Source: Bacillus salipaludis (GTDB lineage: Bacteria > Bacillota > Bacilli > Bacillales_B > DSM-18226). Taken from it: 64,000 bases of DNA. The position numbers and the translations under genes are program-made. The DNA lies in contig NZ_SMYO01000018.1 of assembly GCF_004358205.1 (NCBI RefSeq), positions 7,638-71,637 on the forward strand, written 5' to 3'. Shown here piece after piece: positions 24,718 through 34,015 of the stretch. Below the pieces are notes generated by a model. That model saw only the letters and a list, made by a program, of their open reading frames with translations. It made no database searches and had not been told where the DNA came from. Position 1 is the first letter of the stretch; each line of letters starts with the position of its first letter.

Positions 24718-25686
24718 TCATGCTGCACGTGCAAATGATTTATTAGCTTTTTTCCTTTCGGACCTTTTAAATACATAGCTAACAATAATCGGACAGACGA
24801 TTGCAGATATTACACATGCTGCCGCAACTTGTGCAGTAGCTGCTTGTGCTACTGATGCTAAAGTTGGATCTGCGGCTGCAACAATAACTGGTGTAGCTAC
24901 AGCATTTCCTGCAGTTGACCCTGTTGCTAAACCAACTATTGGATTTTCTTTAAATAACTTCAAAAGTAGGTAAGCTCCAATTCCAGTGAATGCAGCTATT
25001 AATCCTAGTAAGATGCCAGGACCTCCCGCTTTTAGGATAGTTGAAAAATCCATTCCTGCACCTAATGGGAATGAGAAAAATGGGATTAATAATAATTTAC
25101 TGCTTCCAAGGAATTTTCTCATATCAGGATCAATATTTCCTAAAATCATTCCGATTACAATTGGAATTAATACTCCTAAAAGTGTTTGAAAAGGAATGGT
25201 GGCAAGACCGGATGCACCTAATGCACCTAATGTGAAAAATGGACCATCTTTTAAAGAAAATAACGCATATGCTCCTACATCTGTTTCGTCACCATACGAT
25301 GAAGCAAGCGATGCATATAACCCGCCATTAGCATTTAATAACGCTGCAAGGATGGCTAATGGAGATAATCCTAGTATTCCGGCAGGCCCAAAAAACATTG
25401 CTACAGCTAAACCTATACCAGCACCTACTATAAATTTCCCTGTTAATAATATTGCACCTTTTTTTAATGCCTTTGGTGCTAATTTGAAATTAATTTGGGA
25501 ACCAATTAAAAACATAAAACATGCCAAAATGGTTGATGATGCTTCTTTACTGAATAATGCTGTTGTAAAACTTCCAATTTGTAAAACTTGCGGAAAAAAT
25601 GTATTTGTTAATACCCCTAAAAAAAGTGGAACAACCATCAGGCCGCCTGGAATTTTATCTAGCGTTTTCTTAATTGGAATTTGCAT
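24718..25686 (-). CDS. kdgT: 2-keto-3-deoxygluconate permease
   Basis: A ten-helix transporter of the KdgT family: MQIPIKKTLDKIPGGLMVVPLFLG at the start, FMFLIGSQI, LLNANGGLYASLASSYGDETDVGAYALFSLKDGPF in the middle and GSTAGNAVATPVIVAAADP near the C terminus are family hallmarks. It imports 2-keto-3-deoxygluconate, the product of pectin and hexuronate breakdown, with protons. The ATG chosen has GGAGGATGG upstream; a longer frame of 29 more codons lacks a site. No kdgA or kdgK is adjacent. A near-consensus catabolite-control site lies upstream. Confidence 0.9.
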   Translation of the reverse strand: MQIPIKKTLDKIPGGLMVVPLFLGVLTNTFFPQVLQIGSFTTALFSKEASSTILACFMFLIGSQINFKLAPKALKKGAILLTGKFIVGAGIGLAVAMFFGPAGILGLSPLAILAALLNANGGLYASLASSYGDETDVGAYALFSLKDGPFFTLGALGASGLATIPFQTLLGVLIPIVIGMILGNIDPDMRKFLGSSKLLLIPFFSFPLGAGMDFSTILKAGGPGILLGLIAAFTGIGAYLLLKLFKENPIVGLATGSTAGNAVATPVIVAAADPTLASVAQAATAQVAAACVISAIVCPIIVSYVFKRSERKKANKSFARAA

Positions 25687-26211
25687 TTCCCATCCTCCTA
25701 AAATAGTTTTTATAGCTGCATTTATGAATTCTTCCGCGACATAATCATGTAAGCGGAAGTAGAACAACACCATTCTTCACGCTGGCTAATCTGTAAAAAA
25801 CCATTATTTTTTCTACTATTTGGCCAATTTCTACATTAATCGCAGAAAGCGATTCCATTTATCTTTGCGGGTTATTTCAATCCCCGTTTGTTTTGTTACA
25901 AGTTCATCATATTCCCAAGTAAACCGTTTTCATAGTTTATGAAAGTTTTTTAATTTTTTTTGTAAATAAAAAAAGTAAGCGGTATCCATAACTGCTTACA
26001 GAAAGTTTTTTATTAAGTGCTCTTTAAATTTGTTATATTATTTATTATTTCTAACGTTGATATAGCAGGTTTTAAATTACTTTCTTGGACTTCCCCTTCT
26101 CTTCCATGAATACTCGGTTGGAAGCTTACTTTTTTCTGCCAAAAAAAGCCTCCTTCGCTTTTGGGGTATCCCAACATAGCAAAGGAGGCTCCACATCTGT
26201 TTGATAGTACC
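25687..26211. other. Intergenic region between kdgT and the purine operon
   Basis: Contains a near-cre sequence at 25919-25932 (minus strand TGAAAACGGTTTAC, two mismatches at the 3' end to the CcpA consensus), which could place kdgT under catabolite control, and the terminator hairpin at 26149-26191. No other gene is supported; a 94-codon frame at 26013-26297 overlaps the M20 relic in another frame and is not called. Confidence 0.4.
26149..26191 (-). terminator. Terminator of the urate-degradation operon
   Basis: On the minus strand AGCCTCCTTTGCT pairs with AGCGAAGGAGGCT around a GC-rich loop, followed by TTTTTTT. It lies just beyond the M20 relic and so ends the whole operon. Confidence 0.75.
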
Positions 26212-26400
26212 TCAAACAGTCTTGGGGGAAAAAACATCGTCAAAACCAAGCTTACAAAGCTGCTGATGTAAAAGGGAAGCCATCGGGTAACAATCACCAG
26301 AAGGATTATCTGATGGAGTTTGCACTAATTTTTGTAAAAAACCAATCATTTACGCTTGGTGCTCCTCAATCCACTGAACTAGAAATGACTTATCTTGCAT
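26212..26400 (-). pseudogene. Truncated relic of an M20 family amidohydrolase/peptidase
   Basis: A frame starts with ATG behind GGAGGAG and reads MQDKSFLVQWIEEHQA, a TAA stop, then MIGFLQKLVQTPSDNPSGDC...LHQQLCKLGFDDV before stopping again. The second part is the characteristic N terminus of ArgE/DapE-type M20 hydrolases (the L-V-x-T/I-P-S-x-N-P-x-G-x motif). Only about 60 of some 400 codons remain. It lies directly downstream of the allantoate amidohydrolase gene and was probably the last gene of the purine operon. Confidence 0.7.
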
Positions 26401-26420
26401 GATAAAACTCCTCCTCTTTG

Positions 26421-27650
26421 CTATTTGTAAGCTAGCCGATGCAATAATTGGATCAGAACAGATAGTCCTGTTTCTAAATCATGGTTTGAAGTATATTCAG
26501 ACGGAGAATGACTAATTCCTCCCTGACTTGGAACAAACACTAACGCGGTCGGACACATTCGCGCGAATAACTGGGAATCGTGCCCCGCTCCGCTATTCAT
26601 CACATGATAAGAAATATTACTATTTATACAAATGGTTTGAACTATTTGTTGCAACTTTGCATCCATTTGAACCGGCTGAACATTATGCCAAATTTCTATG
26701 CCAATCTCCAAACCCAATTTTTGAGCTATTTCAAGAAACTGCCGCTTAAACTGCTCGCAAAAAATGCTCAAAACCGAATTCACCGGATGTCTTGCATCTA
26801 CCGTAAATTCCACTTGTCCTGGTATCACATTCGGTACATTTGGTTCCACAAACAGCTGACCAACTGTTGTAACAAAGTCTTCGTCGTATTCTTTCGTTAA
26901 GCCATATAAATCATGAATCATCGTTACGGCTCCCAGAAGTGCATCTTTTCTCCACTTCATTAAGGTTGTACCCACATGATTTGGCTCTCCCTTTACAGTA
27001 ATTCGAAACCTTTTTTGACCGACAATTGACTGAACAATACCGATGGATTTTTGAAGTCTTTCGAGACTGGGGCCTTGTTCAATATGTAATTCAACAAAGG
27101 CAGAAATATCACTACGGACTACGTCAGGTTGCTCGCCAATCCCGAATCCAGCCTCTTTCATTGCCTGCTCAAAACAGATTCCCTCAGAATCTCTAAAACC
27201 ATTAATATCTTGAATGCAATAGATTCCTGTCATCATGCCGGAACCCCAGCAGGCGATGGGAAAACGGCTTCCTTCCTCTTCACACAATGAAACGACCTCG
27301 AGATTCACCTTGGGGTGGCCCTGATGCTCTTTAAGATGCTTTAACGCAAGGATACCTGCTAATATTCCATAAGCGCCATCATATTTTCCCCCTGAAAGAA
27401 CAGTATCGATATGAGATCCCACCAGGATTGTCGGGGCCATTGAATCTTTAGACGCTAAACGCCCAAACAGGCTTCCTATTGGATCATAAGACGTTTGCAG
27501 CCCCAGTTCCTCCATCCATTCCTTTAGGACCTGCTGGGCTTCCTTCCAAGGTTTGGAGTAAAGAGTACGTGTAACACCACCATCAGGAACTGCACCATAC
27601 GAGCTTAGCCACTCGATTGCTTCTGCCAGATTGTTAGGAAATGGACTCAT
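26421..27650 (-). CDS. pucF: Allantoate amidohydrolase
   Basis: An M20-type metallohydrolase that converts allantoate to ureidoglycine, ammonia and CO2. Metal and substrate motifs are visible: GSHIDTVLSGGKYDGAYG, LCEEEGSRF, AFVELHIEQGPSLE and the C-terminal GAGHDSQLFAR and GISHSPSEYT. The length of 409 residues fits. The ATG used has GGAGGGAG seven bases upstream and follows the allantoinase stop by 16 bases; an upstream frame extension overlaps that gene and is not needed. It is the fifth gene of the operon. Confidence 0.93.
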   Translation of the reverse strand: MSPFPNNLAEAIEWLSSYGAVPDGGVTRTLYSKPWKEAQQVLKEWMEELGLQTSYDPIGSLFGRLASKDSMAPTILVGSHIDTVLSGGKYDGAYGILAGILALKHLKEHQGHPKVNLEVVSLCEEEGSRFPIACWGSGMMTGIYCIQDINGFRDSEGICFEQAMKEAGFGIGEQPDVVRSDISAFVELHIEQGPSLERLQKSIGIVQSIVGQKRFRITVKGEPNHVGTTLMKWRKDALLGAVTMIHDLYGLTKEYDEDFVTTVGQLFVEPNVPNVIPGQVEFTVDARHPVNSVLSIFCEQFKRQFLEIAQKLGLEIGIEIWHNVQPVQMDAKLQQIVQTICINSNISYHVMNSGAGHDSQLFARMCPTALVFVPSQGGISHSPSEYTSNHDLETGLSVLIQLLHRLAYK

Positions 27651-27666
27651 GATACTCCCTCCATGG

Positions 27667-29037
27667 TTAGAGACACAGACCAATTTTCTCTTTTGTTATA
27701 CCTGTTTGGTCGTCATAAATAACCTTGCCCCGTAAAATCGTTTTTTTTATTTTGACTAAAAATTCCTTATTCTCATACGGGGAAAATTTATTCCGAAAAC
27801 CAAAGGATTTTTTATCCGCAAAGGTCGTTTCATCCAATCGGATCAACACTAAATCAGCATCCAATCCCGGACGAATTCTCCCTTTTCGATTCGCAATTCC
27901 AAATCGGTCAGCTACACGTGAGGTCCCTAAAGGCAGAATATGTGTTAGTTTTATTTTTCTCTTTAAAGCCTCATCGAGCATTGCAAGCCATGTAAATTGT
28001 ACTCCTTGAATTCCGCCCCAAGAATTCCAAATGGTGTCTGTTGTTTTCATCGTATAAAGACATGGAGAATGATCGGAACCAATCGTATCAATCATGCCCT
28101 TCGAAAGGCATTCCCATAATCCTTCGACCTCTTCCCGAACCCTTAGCGGCGGCGCACATTTAAGGATAGCTCCTTGCTGCAAGAAATCATCTTCATCAAA
28201 AATTAGATAATGCGGACAGGTTTCTAGCGTTACGTTTACACCGCTTTTTTTAGCTAGGTCGATCTGAGCGACTACTTTTGCGGAACTAATATGGACAAAA
28301 TGAATGGCTGTTCCATATTTTGCGGCAAGCTCTAAGGCATAATTTACAGCCTTTTCTTCTGCGGAAATAGGTCTGCTCAAAGAGAAGGCTTTTCGTTCAT
28401 TTACACTAGGACGTTGCTTATAACAAGTAGTCAATCTCACGATCTCCTCTTCCCACTCCGCATGGAGGGCAAGAATTTTATTGTGTTCCTTTGCCACTTG
28501 CATGGCTTGTTTTAAACCTTCCGGTGAAACCAAACTAAAATCCGTAATTCCGCTTTCGCTCATAAATGCTTTCCATCCAATAATTCCATCACTCATTTGT
28601 GCCAATTCTGCCCGGCTTTCAAGATTTGTACCTGTCAATCCCCCCCAAAGAGCATAATCAACATGTGATAGAGAGGTTAAATAATTCTTTTTTTCTAGTA
28701 AATAATGGAGGTTGGTAATAGAAGGGGAACAATTGAGCGGCATGTCAAAAATGGTGGTTGTTCCGCCCATAGCGGCTGCACGGCTGCCTGTCTCTATTCC
28801 TTCCCAATCGGTTCGTCCCGGATCATTAAAATGGACATGTGCATCAATAAAACCGGGAACAACAAGACAGCCGCTTGCATCGATAACATTTTTATTTGTT
28901 TCTTTCAAAGGTTCAGCTTTATCTTTTACTAGGGTGTCAATTCGCTCATCTTTGATTTTTATGCTTATTTCCTGAAATCCAGCATCTGTAAAAACCAAAC
29001 CATTTTTTATCCATAACTCTGTTGGCATCTGTTTCAC
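27667..29037 (-). CDS. pucH: Allantoinase
   Basis: A cyclic amidohydrolase that opens allantoin to allantoate. It shows VVPGFIDAHVHFNDPGRTDWEG with the His-x-His metal ligands, GWKAFMSESG with the carboxylated-lysine position, further His ligands in LALHAEWEE and IHFVHISS, and GSDHSPC with the catalytic Asp. At 456 residues it is full length. It starts with GTG one base after the stop of the hydroxyisourate hydrolase gene, so translation is coupled. Confidence 0.94.
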   Translation of the reverse strand: MKQMPTELWIKNGLVFTDAGFQEISIKIKDERIDTLVKDKAEPLKETNKNVIDASGCLVVPGFIDAHVHFNDPGRTDWEGIETGSRAAAMGGTTTIFDMPLNCSPSITNLHYLLEKKNYLTSLSHVDYALWGGLTGTNLESRAELAQMSDGIIGWKAFMSESGITDFSLVSPEGLKQAMQVAKEHNKILALHAEWEEEIVRLTTCYKQRPSVNERKAFSLSRPISAEEKAVNYALELAAKYGTAIHFVHISSAKVVAQIDLAKKSGVNVTLETCPHYLIFDEDDFLQQGAILKCAPPLRVREEVEGLWECLSKGMIDTIGSDHSPCLYTMKTTDTIWNSWGGIQGVQFTWLAMLDEALKRKIKLTHILPLGTSRVADRFGIANRKGRIRPGLDADLVLIRLDETTFADKKSFGFRNKFSPYENKEFLVKIKKTILRGKVIYDDQTGITKEKIGLCL

Positions 29038-29038
29038 C

Positions 29039-29398
29039 CTAACTTCCTCGGTAAGTACTGTAGCCCCCAGGAGAGATTAACAGGGGTACATGGTAATGAG
29101 TCTCAGGCTGGGAGATTCCAAAGCGGACTGGAACACACTCAAGGAAAGATGGATCTCCCATTACTGTTCCGCTCCTCCTGAAATACTCCCCAATGTGAAA
29201 CCGAATTTCATAGATTCCTTTTTTCATGGACTCCCCCTCCAGGAGCGGCTGGTTTACTCTTCCATCTTCATTTGTATAGCTATTCTGTAAGAACTCAGAC
29301 TGATGACCCGCCCCCACCAGCCACAATTCCACTAAAACCCCGCTTGCTGGCCTTCCTTTGCTCAAATCCAGAACATGGGTTGTCAGCTTTCCTGTCAT
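29039..29398 (-). CDS. pucM: 5-hydroxyisourate hydrolase (transthyretin-like)
   Basis: A 119-residue transthyretin-like protein with the catalytic motifs LTTHVLDLSKGRPASGV, the Arg in the RFHIGEYF region and the C-terminal HYHVPLLISPGGYSTYRGS, ending in the diagnostic YRGS. It hydrolyses 5-hydroxyisourate to OHCU after uricase. Its ATG overlaps the uricase stop by four bases. Confidence 0.96.
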   Translation of the reverse strand: MTGKLTTHVLDLSKGRPASGVLVELWLVGAGHQSEFLQNSYTNEDGRVNQPLLEGESMKKGIYEIRFHIGEYFRRSGTVMGDPSFLECVPVRFGISQPETHYHVPLLISPGGYSTYRGS

Positions 29399-30348
29399 TC
29401 GCCTGACTCCTCAGTATTTTCCACATCCTCGCGTGTCAGCGAAAAACGTTGAAAGCCAAATGGCGGGCGAGGCTCAGTGAATACTTTGCCTTCTTCTGAT
29501 ACTGGAATATCGTCTAAAACGGTTTCCCATGTCCTGTTATTGGACTCGAAGCGAACCTCTATTAATTGCGGGAAACGCTGCAGTATCCTTTTACCGATCC
29601 GATAAATAAGATTTTGGATGGAAGGTGAGGTTTCTTCATGAAAAATGGTACAGGCAATATCTCTTACTTGTTCGGCTGCCACGTATCCTTCCTGTGTATT
29701 TCCTTTGGCATCCTCCATATCGTTATAACGCCAATCAATATTTAAATAGATAAATAGCGGACGGTCGTAGGATTCTGGCAGCGTCGTATATTCATCCTTC
29801 ACGTATCCGTAAAAAGAACTTCCCCTCACCTTTATAAGTTTAAGCCCCTTTAAACTGCTGATTTGGTCGGTTATAGTGATTCCCTCCTTAGTACGTTTCA
29901 CTTCCACAGATGCACAAGCCTGCTCATTTAAAGAATAACGAAACACCAAAGGACTTGGCTCGAAACGATCCTTGGCTGGAACGGGAAGCTCTTCAAAGGG
30001 AATTTGCTCGCCGGACATCTTGACGCAAGTCATTTGCGGATACTTTTCAAGAAAGCGGCGACCGACAAATTCCAAAAATCCTTCTTGAGTTGCCCCCTCA
30101 TATTCCCCAGCATGCTTGAGAATAAAATTTTTCATGGAATCGGTTGCGACAACTACTGTATTATCGCCTTCTGTAAAGGAGGAAAGAAACGCATCTCCCT
30201 CCACTGCCACCTTTACATTCATACCAAAAAGGATATTCTCACGCCCCGTAAAGGCTGATTCAGGGATGGACCGAACCGTTTTAAGTGGCTTTGCATAAGT
30301 ACGATAAACCCAAACAGCTTCCTTTCCATAACTCATGATCCTTTGCAT
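29395..30348 (-). CDS. pucL: Urate oxidase (uricase)
   Basis: A 317-residue cofactor-free uricase with two T-fold halves: MSYGKEAVWVYRTY, NVKVAVEGDAFLSSFTEGDNTVVVATDSMKNF with the catalytic Thr, and SSFYGYVKDEYTTLPES. The C-terminal half has NNRTW and EPRPPFGFQRFSL. It oxidises urate to 5-hydroxyisourate. In B. subtilis PucL this domain is fused to the OHCU decarboxylase; here the ATG follows the decarboxylase stop directly in the same reading frame (GAG-TAA-ATG), with GGAG inside the upstream gene as ribosome site. Confidence 0.95.
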   Translation of the reverse strand: MQRIMSYGKEAVWVYRTYAKPLKTVRSIPESAFTGRENILFGMNVKVAVEGDAFLSSFTEGDNTVVVATDSMKNFILKHAGEYEGATQEGFLEFVGRRFLEKYPQMTCVKMSGEQIPFEELPVPAKDRFEPSPLVFRYSLNEQACASVEVKRTKEGITITDQISSLKGLKLIKVRGSSFYGYVKDEYTTLPESYDRPLFIYLNIDWRYNDMEDAKGNTQEGYVAAEQVRDIACTIFHEETSPSIQNLIYRIGKRILQRFPQLIEVRFESNNRTWETVLDDIPVSEEGKVFTEPRPPFGFQRFSLTREDVENTEESGE

Positions 30349-30876
30349 TTACTCATCTCCTTTTTCAAAGATATCGTTTAGACGGAACCCGGCGATTTTA
30401 TAAACCTCATTTATTGCCGTATTACATTCAACTTCATAGTCACTGTCCACCCGTTCTTTCATCGCAGAAAGAATTGAATCTTTGTTTTGTCCCTTAACCG
30501 CCATGATAAAAGGAAACCCAAATTTCTCAACATATCTTTGATTAAGCGAAACAAACTCTTCGTATTCACCCTTAGAAAGTTTATCTAAGCCGACACCGGC
30601 TTGTTCTTTTTGAGAGACCTCCGACATTTTCAATTTGGTTCCGAGATCGGGATGGGAACGGAGCAGTGCTAATTGCAACGGTTCCTCTGCATTTTGGACC
30701 ACTGTGATCATGGCTTGGAAGAGTTCCTTACATGATTGAAAAGGCTGACGATCCCATGCTTTCTCTACCACCCATGGGGAGTGTTCAAATATCCAGCCAA
30801 CGGTGTTAACAAACTCTTCTTTGTTCATTTGATTGACTTTCTGTAATGTTAACCTTCCTATATCATTCATCTCCAT
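30349..30876 (-). CDS. 2-oxo-4-hydroxy-4-carboxy-5-ureidoimidazoline (OHCU) decarboxylase
   Basis: A 175-residue helical protein of the UraD type that gives (S)-allantoin. It shows the conserved VGWIFEHSPWVVEKAW region, LLRSHPDLGTK with the catalytic His, and FGFPFIMAVKGQ. It corresponds to the N-terminal domain of B. subtilis PucL, here as its own gene and first in the operon. The start with two nearby ATG codons is not sharply defined; the first is used. Confidence 0.92.
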   Translation of the reverse strand: MEMNDIGRLTLQKVNQMNKEEFVNTVGWIFEHSPWVVEKAWDRQPFQSCKELFQAMITVVQNAEEPLQLALLRSHPDLGTKLKMSEVSQKEQAGVGLDKLSKGEYEEFVSLNQRYVEKFGFPFIMAVKGQNKDSILSAMKERVDSDYEVECNTAINEVYKIAGFRLNDIFEKGDE

Positions 30877-31414
30877 TTCTTTATGCTTGGGCTAGCAATA
30901 AAGCGAGCATCTCCTTACATATTACCGTTTTAATTTCCAGGTTAATTCTAACTGATCAGGCACTCAAACAGTTGGAGAATGAAACATGGCAGCCCCCAGC
31001 CTAATCATGACTGGCATTTACTTTTTTAATTTTTTTCCTATAATAGCCAAATGACGAACTATCATCCACATTAGTGTCATATAATCTCACATAGAACTAT
31101 CTTTTGTTTATTTACAAATGGCTAAGATTTTGGAGAAAAGCAATAGAGTAATACTCTGAACAGTAAATTATTTAAATAAGGAGTCGGATGTGAAGACTTT
31201 TAACGCGGTTATTTTAGAAATAATCGATCAGATAATCTGACAACAAGTGAAAAATAAGGAGGCTTTTATATAATAATTAACTAAAGTAAAAGGAATAGGA
31301 ACTCCATTTCCGGGCTGAGATATTAATAATTAAAACAAGATTGCCCCCTTTCATATCAAGGCGTCGTGTATGAATCGAAGGTTTACTTTAATATATAAGA
31401 TAGGAGAGGTTGTT
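30877..31414. other. Divergent control region between the urate operon and guanine deaminase gene
   Basis: It must contain both promoters. A CCAGGTTAATTCTAACTG partial inverted repeat at about 30939-30957 shares only GGTTAA with the PucR box, so control by PucR is not shown. Two ribosome-site-like GGAG segments at about 31180 and 31258 precede only very short frames. No riboswitch was recognised. Confidence 0.4.
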
Positions 31415-31885
31415 ATGTCAGATTTTCGTTTTATGGAAAAAGCCATTGAGATCGCACTTCAGAATGTGCTTACAAGTAACGGGGGACCCTTTGGGGCGAT
31501 TGTTGTGAAAGACGGGAAGATTATTGGGACAGGTCGGAATGAAGTAACGGCCTCGTTTGATCCCACTGCTCATGCCGAGGTCCAAGCCATTCGAGATGCC
31601 TGTAGAAATATTAATGACTTTCAGCTGACTGACTGCGAGATTTATACCAGCTGCGAGCCCTGTCCAATGTGTATTGGTGCCATTTATTGGGCACGGCCAA
31701 AGGCTGTATATTTTGCCTGTACCAAACAAGATGCAGCCAAGATCGGTTTCGATGATCAGTTCATATATGACCAACTCTCACTTCCAATCGAAAATCGAAA
31801 AATACTAATGAAACAAATTTACATTCGAAAAGGTGATTTACCATTTAGAACATGGGAAAAATCTAAGAATAAGGTGGAATACTAA
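31415..31885 (+). CDS. guaD: Guanine deaminase (cytidine-deaminase fold)
   Basis: A 156-residue zinc deaminase with GGPFGAIVVKDGKIIG, the HAEVQAIR motif (zinc His and catalytic Glu) and SCEPCPMCIGAIYWAR with the two zinc Cys residues; the C-terminal swapped segment with the IRKGDLPFRTWEK end matches Bacillus guanine deaminase. It converts guanine to xanthine and feeds the divergent urate pathway, although xanthine dehydrogenase is not in the window. The ATG used has AGGAGAGG seven bases upstream; an earlier in-frame ATG does not. Confidence 0.92.
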   Translation: MSDFRFMEKAIEIALQNVLTSNGGPFGAIVVKDGKIIGTGRNEVTASFDPTAHAEVQAIRDACRNINDFQLTDCEIYTSCEPCPMCIGAIYWARPKAVYFACTKQDAAKIGFDDQFIYDQLSLPIENRKILMKQIYIRKGDLPFRTWEKSKNKVEY

Positions 31886-32094
31886 TCTAACAAAAGAGGA
31901 TGTTTAAAATGGAAAAATATCAATTAGTAAAACGAATCTCTGTACCTGCCAGAAGAGAATTTCTTATACATTGCACATGGAATACACATAAATTAAACTA
32001 GAATATCGATGAATCTTCCGGCAGTAAGGATTCTATTATTGGTTATTTTTGATCAAACACAAAAAGTGGAATAGCCTGCAAACAAAGAAAAGGC

Positions 32095-32130
32095 TCAAAA
32101 CCTTAAGACTAAAGGATTTGGGCCTCTTCT
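32095..32130 (-). terminator. Terminator of the CBS-domain gene
   Basis: On the minus strand AGGCCCAAATCCTT pairs imperfectly with AAGG-TTTTGAGCCT, followed by TTTCTTT. The rest of the spacer after guaD holds a 30-codon frame with a weak site (from 31910) that I regard as chance. Confidence 0.5.
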
Positions 32131-32153
32131 AAATGATGAACTAAGTAATCCCC

Positions 32154-32612
32154 TTAATTAAATATTGATTTTGATAAATTATGGACAATGTCTCCTCGGC
32201 TTATAATCCCTACAACCCTACCGGCTCCATTCACAACAGGAATCTTTTTAAAATGATGCTTCGATATTAAACGAATGGCACTTTCAAAGTCATCATCGGG
32301 TGCTAATGTCTTAATGTTTTTCCTTACCATAATTTCCTCAATTGGGGTATTCATTTTTTCTCTTAATACATCTTCTATTTTTTGCGCTTCTTCTACATAG
32401 GTAACATAGTAAGCTAAATATAATTTCTCTTTATGGGGGGAAAGAAAACGTACGATATCCCCGTCTGAAACAATGCCCACTAAATTTCCTTTCTCATCAA
32501 CCACTGGGACACCGCCAATTCGATTCGTTTCTAAAATAGAAATTAATTCTTTGACCGTTGTTGAATGCTTAGCCGTAATGACATTTCGAATCATAAAATC
32601 GCGTACTTGCAT
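32154..32612 (-). CDS. Tandem CBS-domain protein
   Basis: Two CBS domains make up nearly all of the 152 residues: about 1-58 (RDFMIRNVITAKHSTTVKEL ... GGVPVVDEKGNLVGIVSDGD) and about 88-150 (EIMVRKNIKTLAPDD ... KKIPVVNGAGRVVGIISRGD). Such proteins bind adenine nucleotides and act as energy sensors or regulators of partner enzymes and channels. It starts with ATG after AAGGAGA. The partner is unknown; the MFS gene upstream on the same strand is 50 bases away and could share a transcript. Confidence 0.9.
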   Translation of the reverse strand: MQVRDFMIRNVITAKHSTTVKELISILETNRIGGVPVVDEKGNLVGIVSDGDIVRFLSPHKEKLYLAYYVTYVEEAQKIEDVLREKMNTPIEEIMVRKNIKTLAPDDDFESAIRLISKHHFKKIPVVNGAGRVVGIISRGDIVHNLSKSIFN

Positions 32613-32665
32613 GTTGACCTTTCTCCTTTCTTGTATCTTTATATTAAAAGGAAAATATCATCTAC

Positions 32666-33865
32666 TTAATTATACTCTTCTACTGCATGCCGATCCCGAT
32701 TTTTCTTGCCGCCCGCTAAAGCGAAGTAAGCAAATCCTCCAGCGACGATTAGAACGATTCCAGAGATAAAAACACTGCTATAACCGAATGATTTGGCCAT
32801 AATTCCCAACACGAATGCGCCAATCGCCATTCCTAAATCCATTGAATTGAAGAACAACGAATTGGCGATTCCTACACGATGTTGTTCAACAGAACTAATA
32901 ACCTGTGTTTGAAGTATTGGTGTAACAGATCCATACCCAATTCCAATGATTGCACCTGCCAAAATCATAATCACTGCTGTTTGAGGCAATGAGAGCATAA
33001 CCATCCCAATTGCAAATAAAATAATACAAGGATAAACAATTTTGTTTGCCCCGTAACGGTCTGCCCATACACCTGTAAATGGCCGGAATACAAACATTAA
33101 GCCTGCATAAAGAATAAAGAACGTACTGGCGGCCTTTACAAGGTTAATTTCTTGCGCATACAAAGCTAAGAATGATGCAATACCTGAATAAGCACATGCT
33201 AAGATAAATACTACAAGTGCAAATGGTGCAGCTTTTTTATCAATCAAATCATTAAGATCAAATCTTTTACGAGTTTTCGAACCATTTTCTTGTTTCCCTT
33301 GATTTGGAGCATGAATAACCACGGATAGAAAGATATTTACTGCTGAAATGACAATACAAACAATGTATGCTGTGTTGTATGCTCCAATATTAGCTAAGTT
33401 AAGCCCTATAACCGGCCCAATTACCATCGCCAATCCCATCGCTAATGAGAACCAGCTTAGCCCCTCACCACGTCTTGAATCTGGTATGATTTCTGCACAA
33501 ATGGTACCTTTTACAGTTGTGATAACCCCAAACATGATTCCATGAATTATTCTCAGGATAAATAATGCCCAAATATTTGTTGCAAATGGATAAAATAGTG
33601 TGGCAATAAAAAATGCTGCTGCAGAATAAATAAGTATTTTCTTTTGTGATCCTACACTTACCCACTTACCAGCAAATGGCCGAATAACAATCGCTGCAAG
33701 TAAAAATAGGGTTACTAATAAACCAGCCTGATCCGCCCCCCCGCCAAATTCTTTTGTTAGTTGAATGGGAAGTGCTGTTAATAAGATATAAAATGCTAAA
33801 AAGATAAAAAAGCTGATTGTAGTGATATTTATGAAATCTTTTTTCCATAGTTTTGGTTTAACCAT
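32666..33865 (-). CDS. Major facilitator superfamily transporter
   Basis: A 12-helix MFS protein of 399 residues with the loop motif RPFAGKWVSVGSQKKIL between helices 2 and 3 and its counterpart RPFTGVWADRYGANKIV between helices 8 and 9. These are the GRLxDRxGRR-like signatures of the drug/sugar efflux branch. The ATG used has GGGGAACAGG upstream; a 13-codon extension lacks a site. The gene is divergent from a LysR regulator, which probably controls it. The substrate is unknown. Confidence 0.88.
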   Translation of the reverse strand: MVKPKLWKKDFINITTISFFIFLAFYILLTALPIQLTKEFGGGADQAGLLVTLFLLAAIVIRPFAGKWVSVGSQKKILIYSAAAFFIATLFYPFATNIWALFILRIIHGIMFGVITTVKGTICAEIIPDSRRGEGLSWFSLAMGLAMVIGPVIGLNLANIGAYNTAYIVCIVISAVNIFLSVVIHAPNQGKQENGSKTRKRFDLNDLIDKKAAPFALVVFILACAYSGIASFLALYAQEINLVKAASTFFILYAGLMFVFRPFTGVWADRYGANKIVYPCIILFAIGMVMLSLPQTAVIMILAGAIIGIGYGSVTPILQTQVISSVEQHRVGIANSLFFNSMDLGMAIGAFVLGIMAKSFGYSSVFISGIVLIVAGGFAYFALAGGKKNRDRHAVEEYN

Positions 33866-33928
33866 ATCCTGTTCCCCCTTGATTTTTCTCGTCAATGAAC
33901 ACATCTAGTAACGTACATATTTAGTATA

Positions 33929-33998
33929 TATCGATTTGCCATGCATACATAATTGAATTTTTTATAGAAACCATGCATAATAGTAATACCATCGATTG
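33929..33998. promoter_or_regulatory. Divergent LysR control region with paired ATGCAT and ATCGAT boxes
   Basis: ATCGAT...ATGCATACATAA on one side and ATGCATAATAG...ATCGAT on the other form a roughly symmetric arrangement, with the ATGCAT boxes at 33941 and 33973, 32 bp apart. This spacing over about 70 bp suits a LysR tetramer with recognition and activation sites. Confidence 0.45.
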
Positions 33999-34015
33999 AC
34001 AGGGGAGAATACGGA

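Noticed and set aside
30930..30960. PucR box in the urate-operon control region
   Set aside because: Only GGTTAA of the motif matches; too many mismatches.
31300..31345. GGGCTGAGA upstream of guanine deaminase, resembling the TPP riboswitch thi box
   Set aside because: The following ACCTGATCTGG-type half and the P1 stem are absent, and the downstream gene is not thiamine-related.
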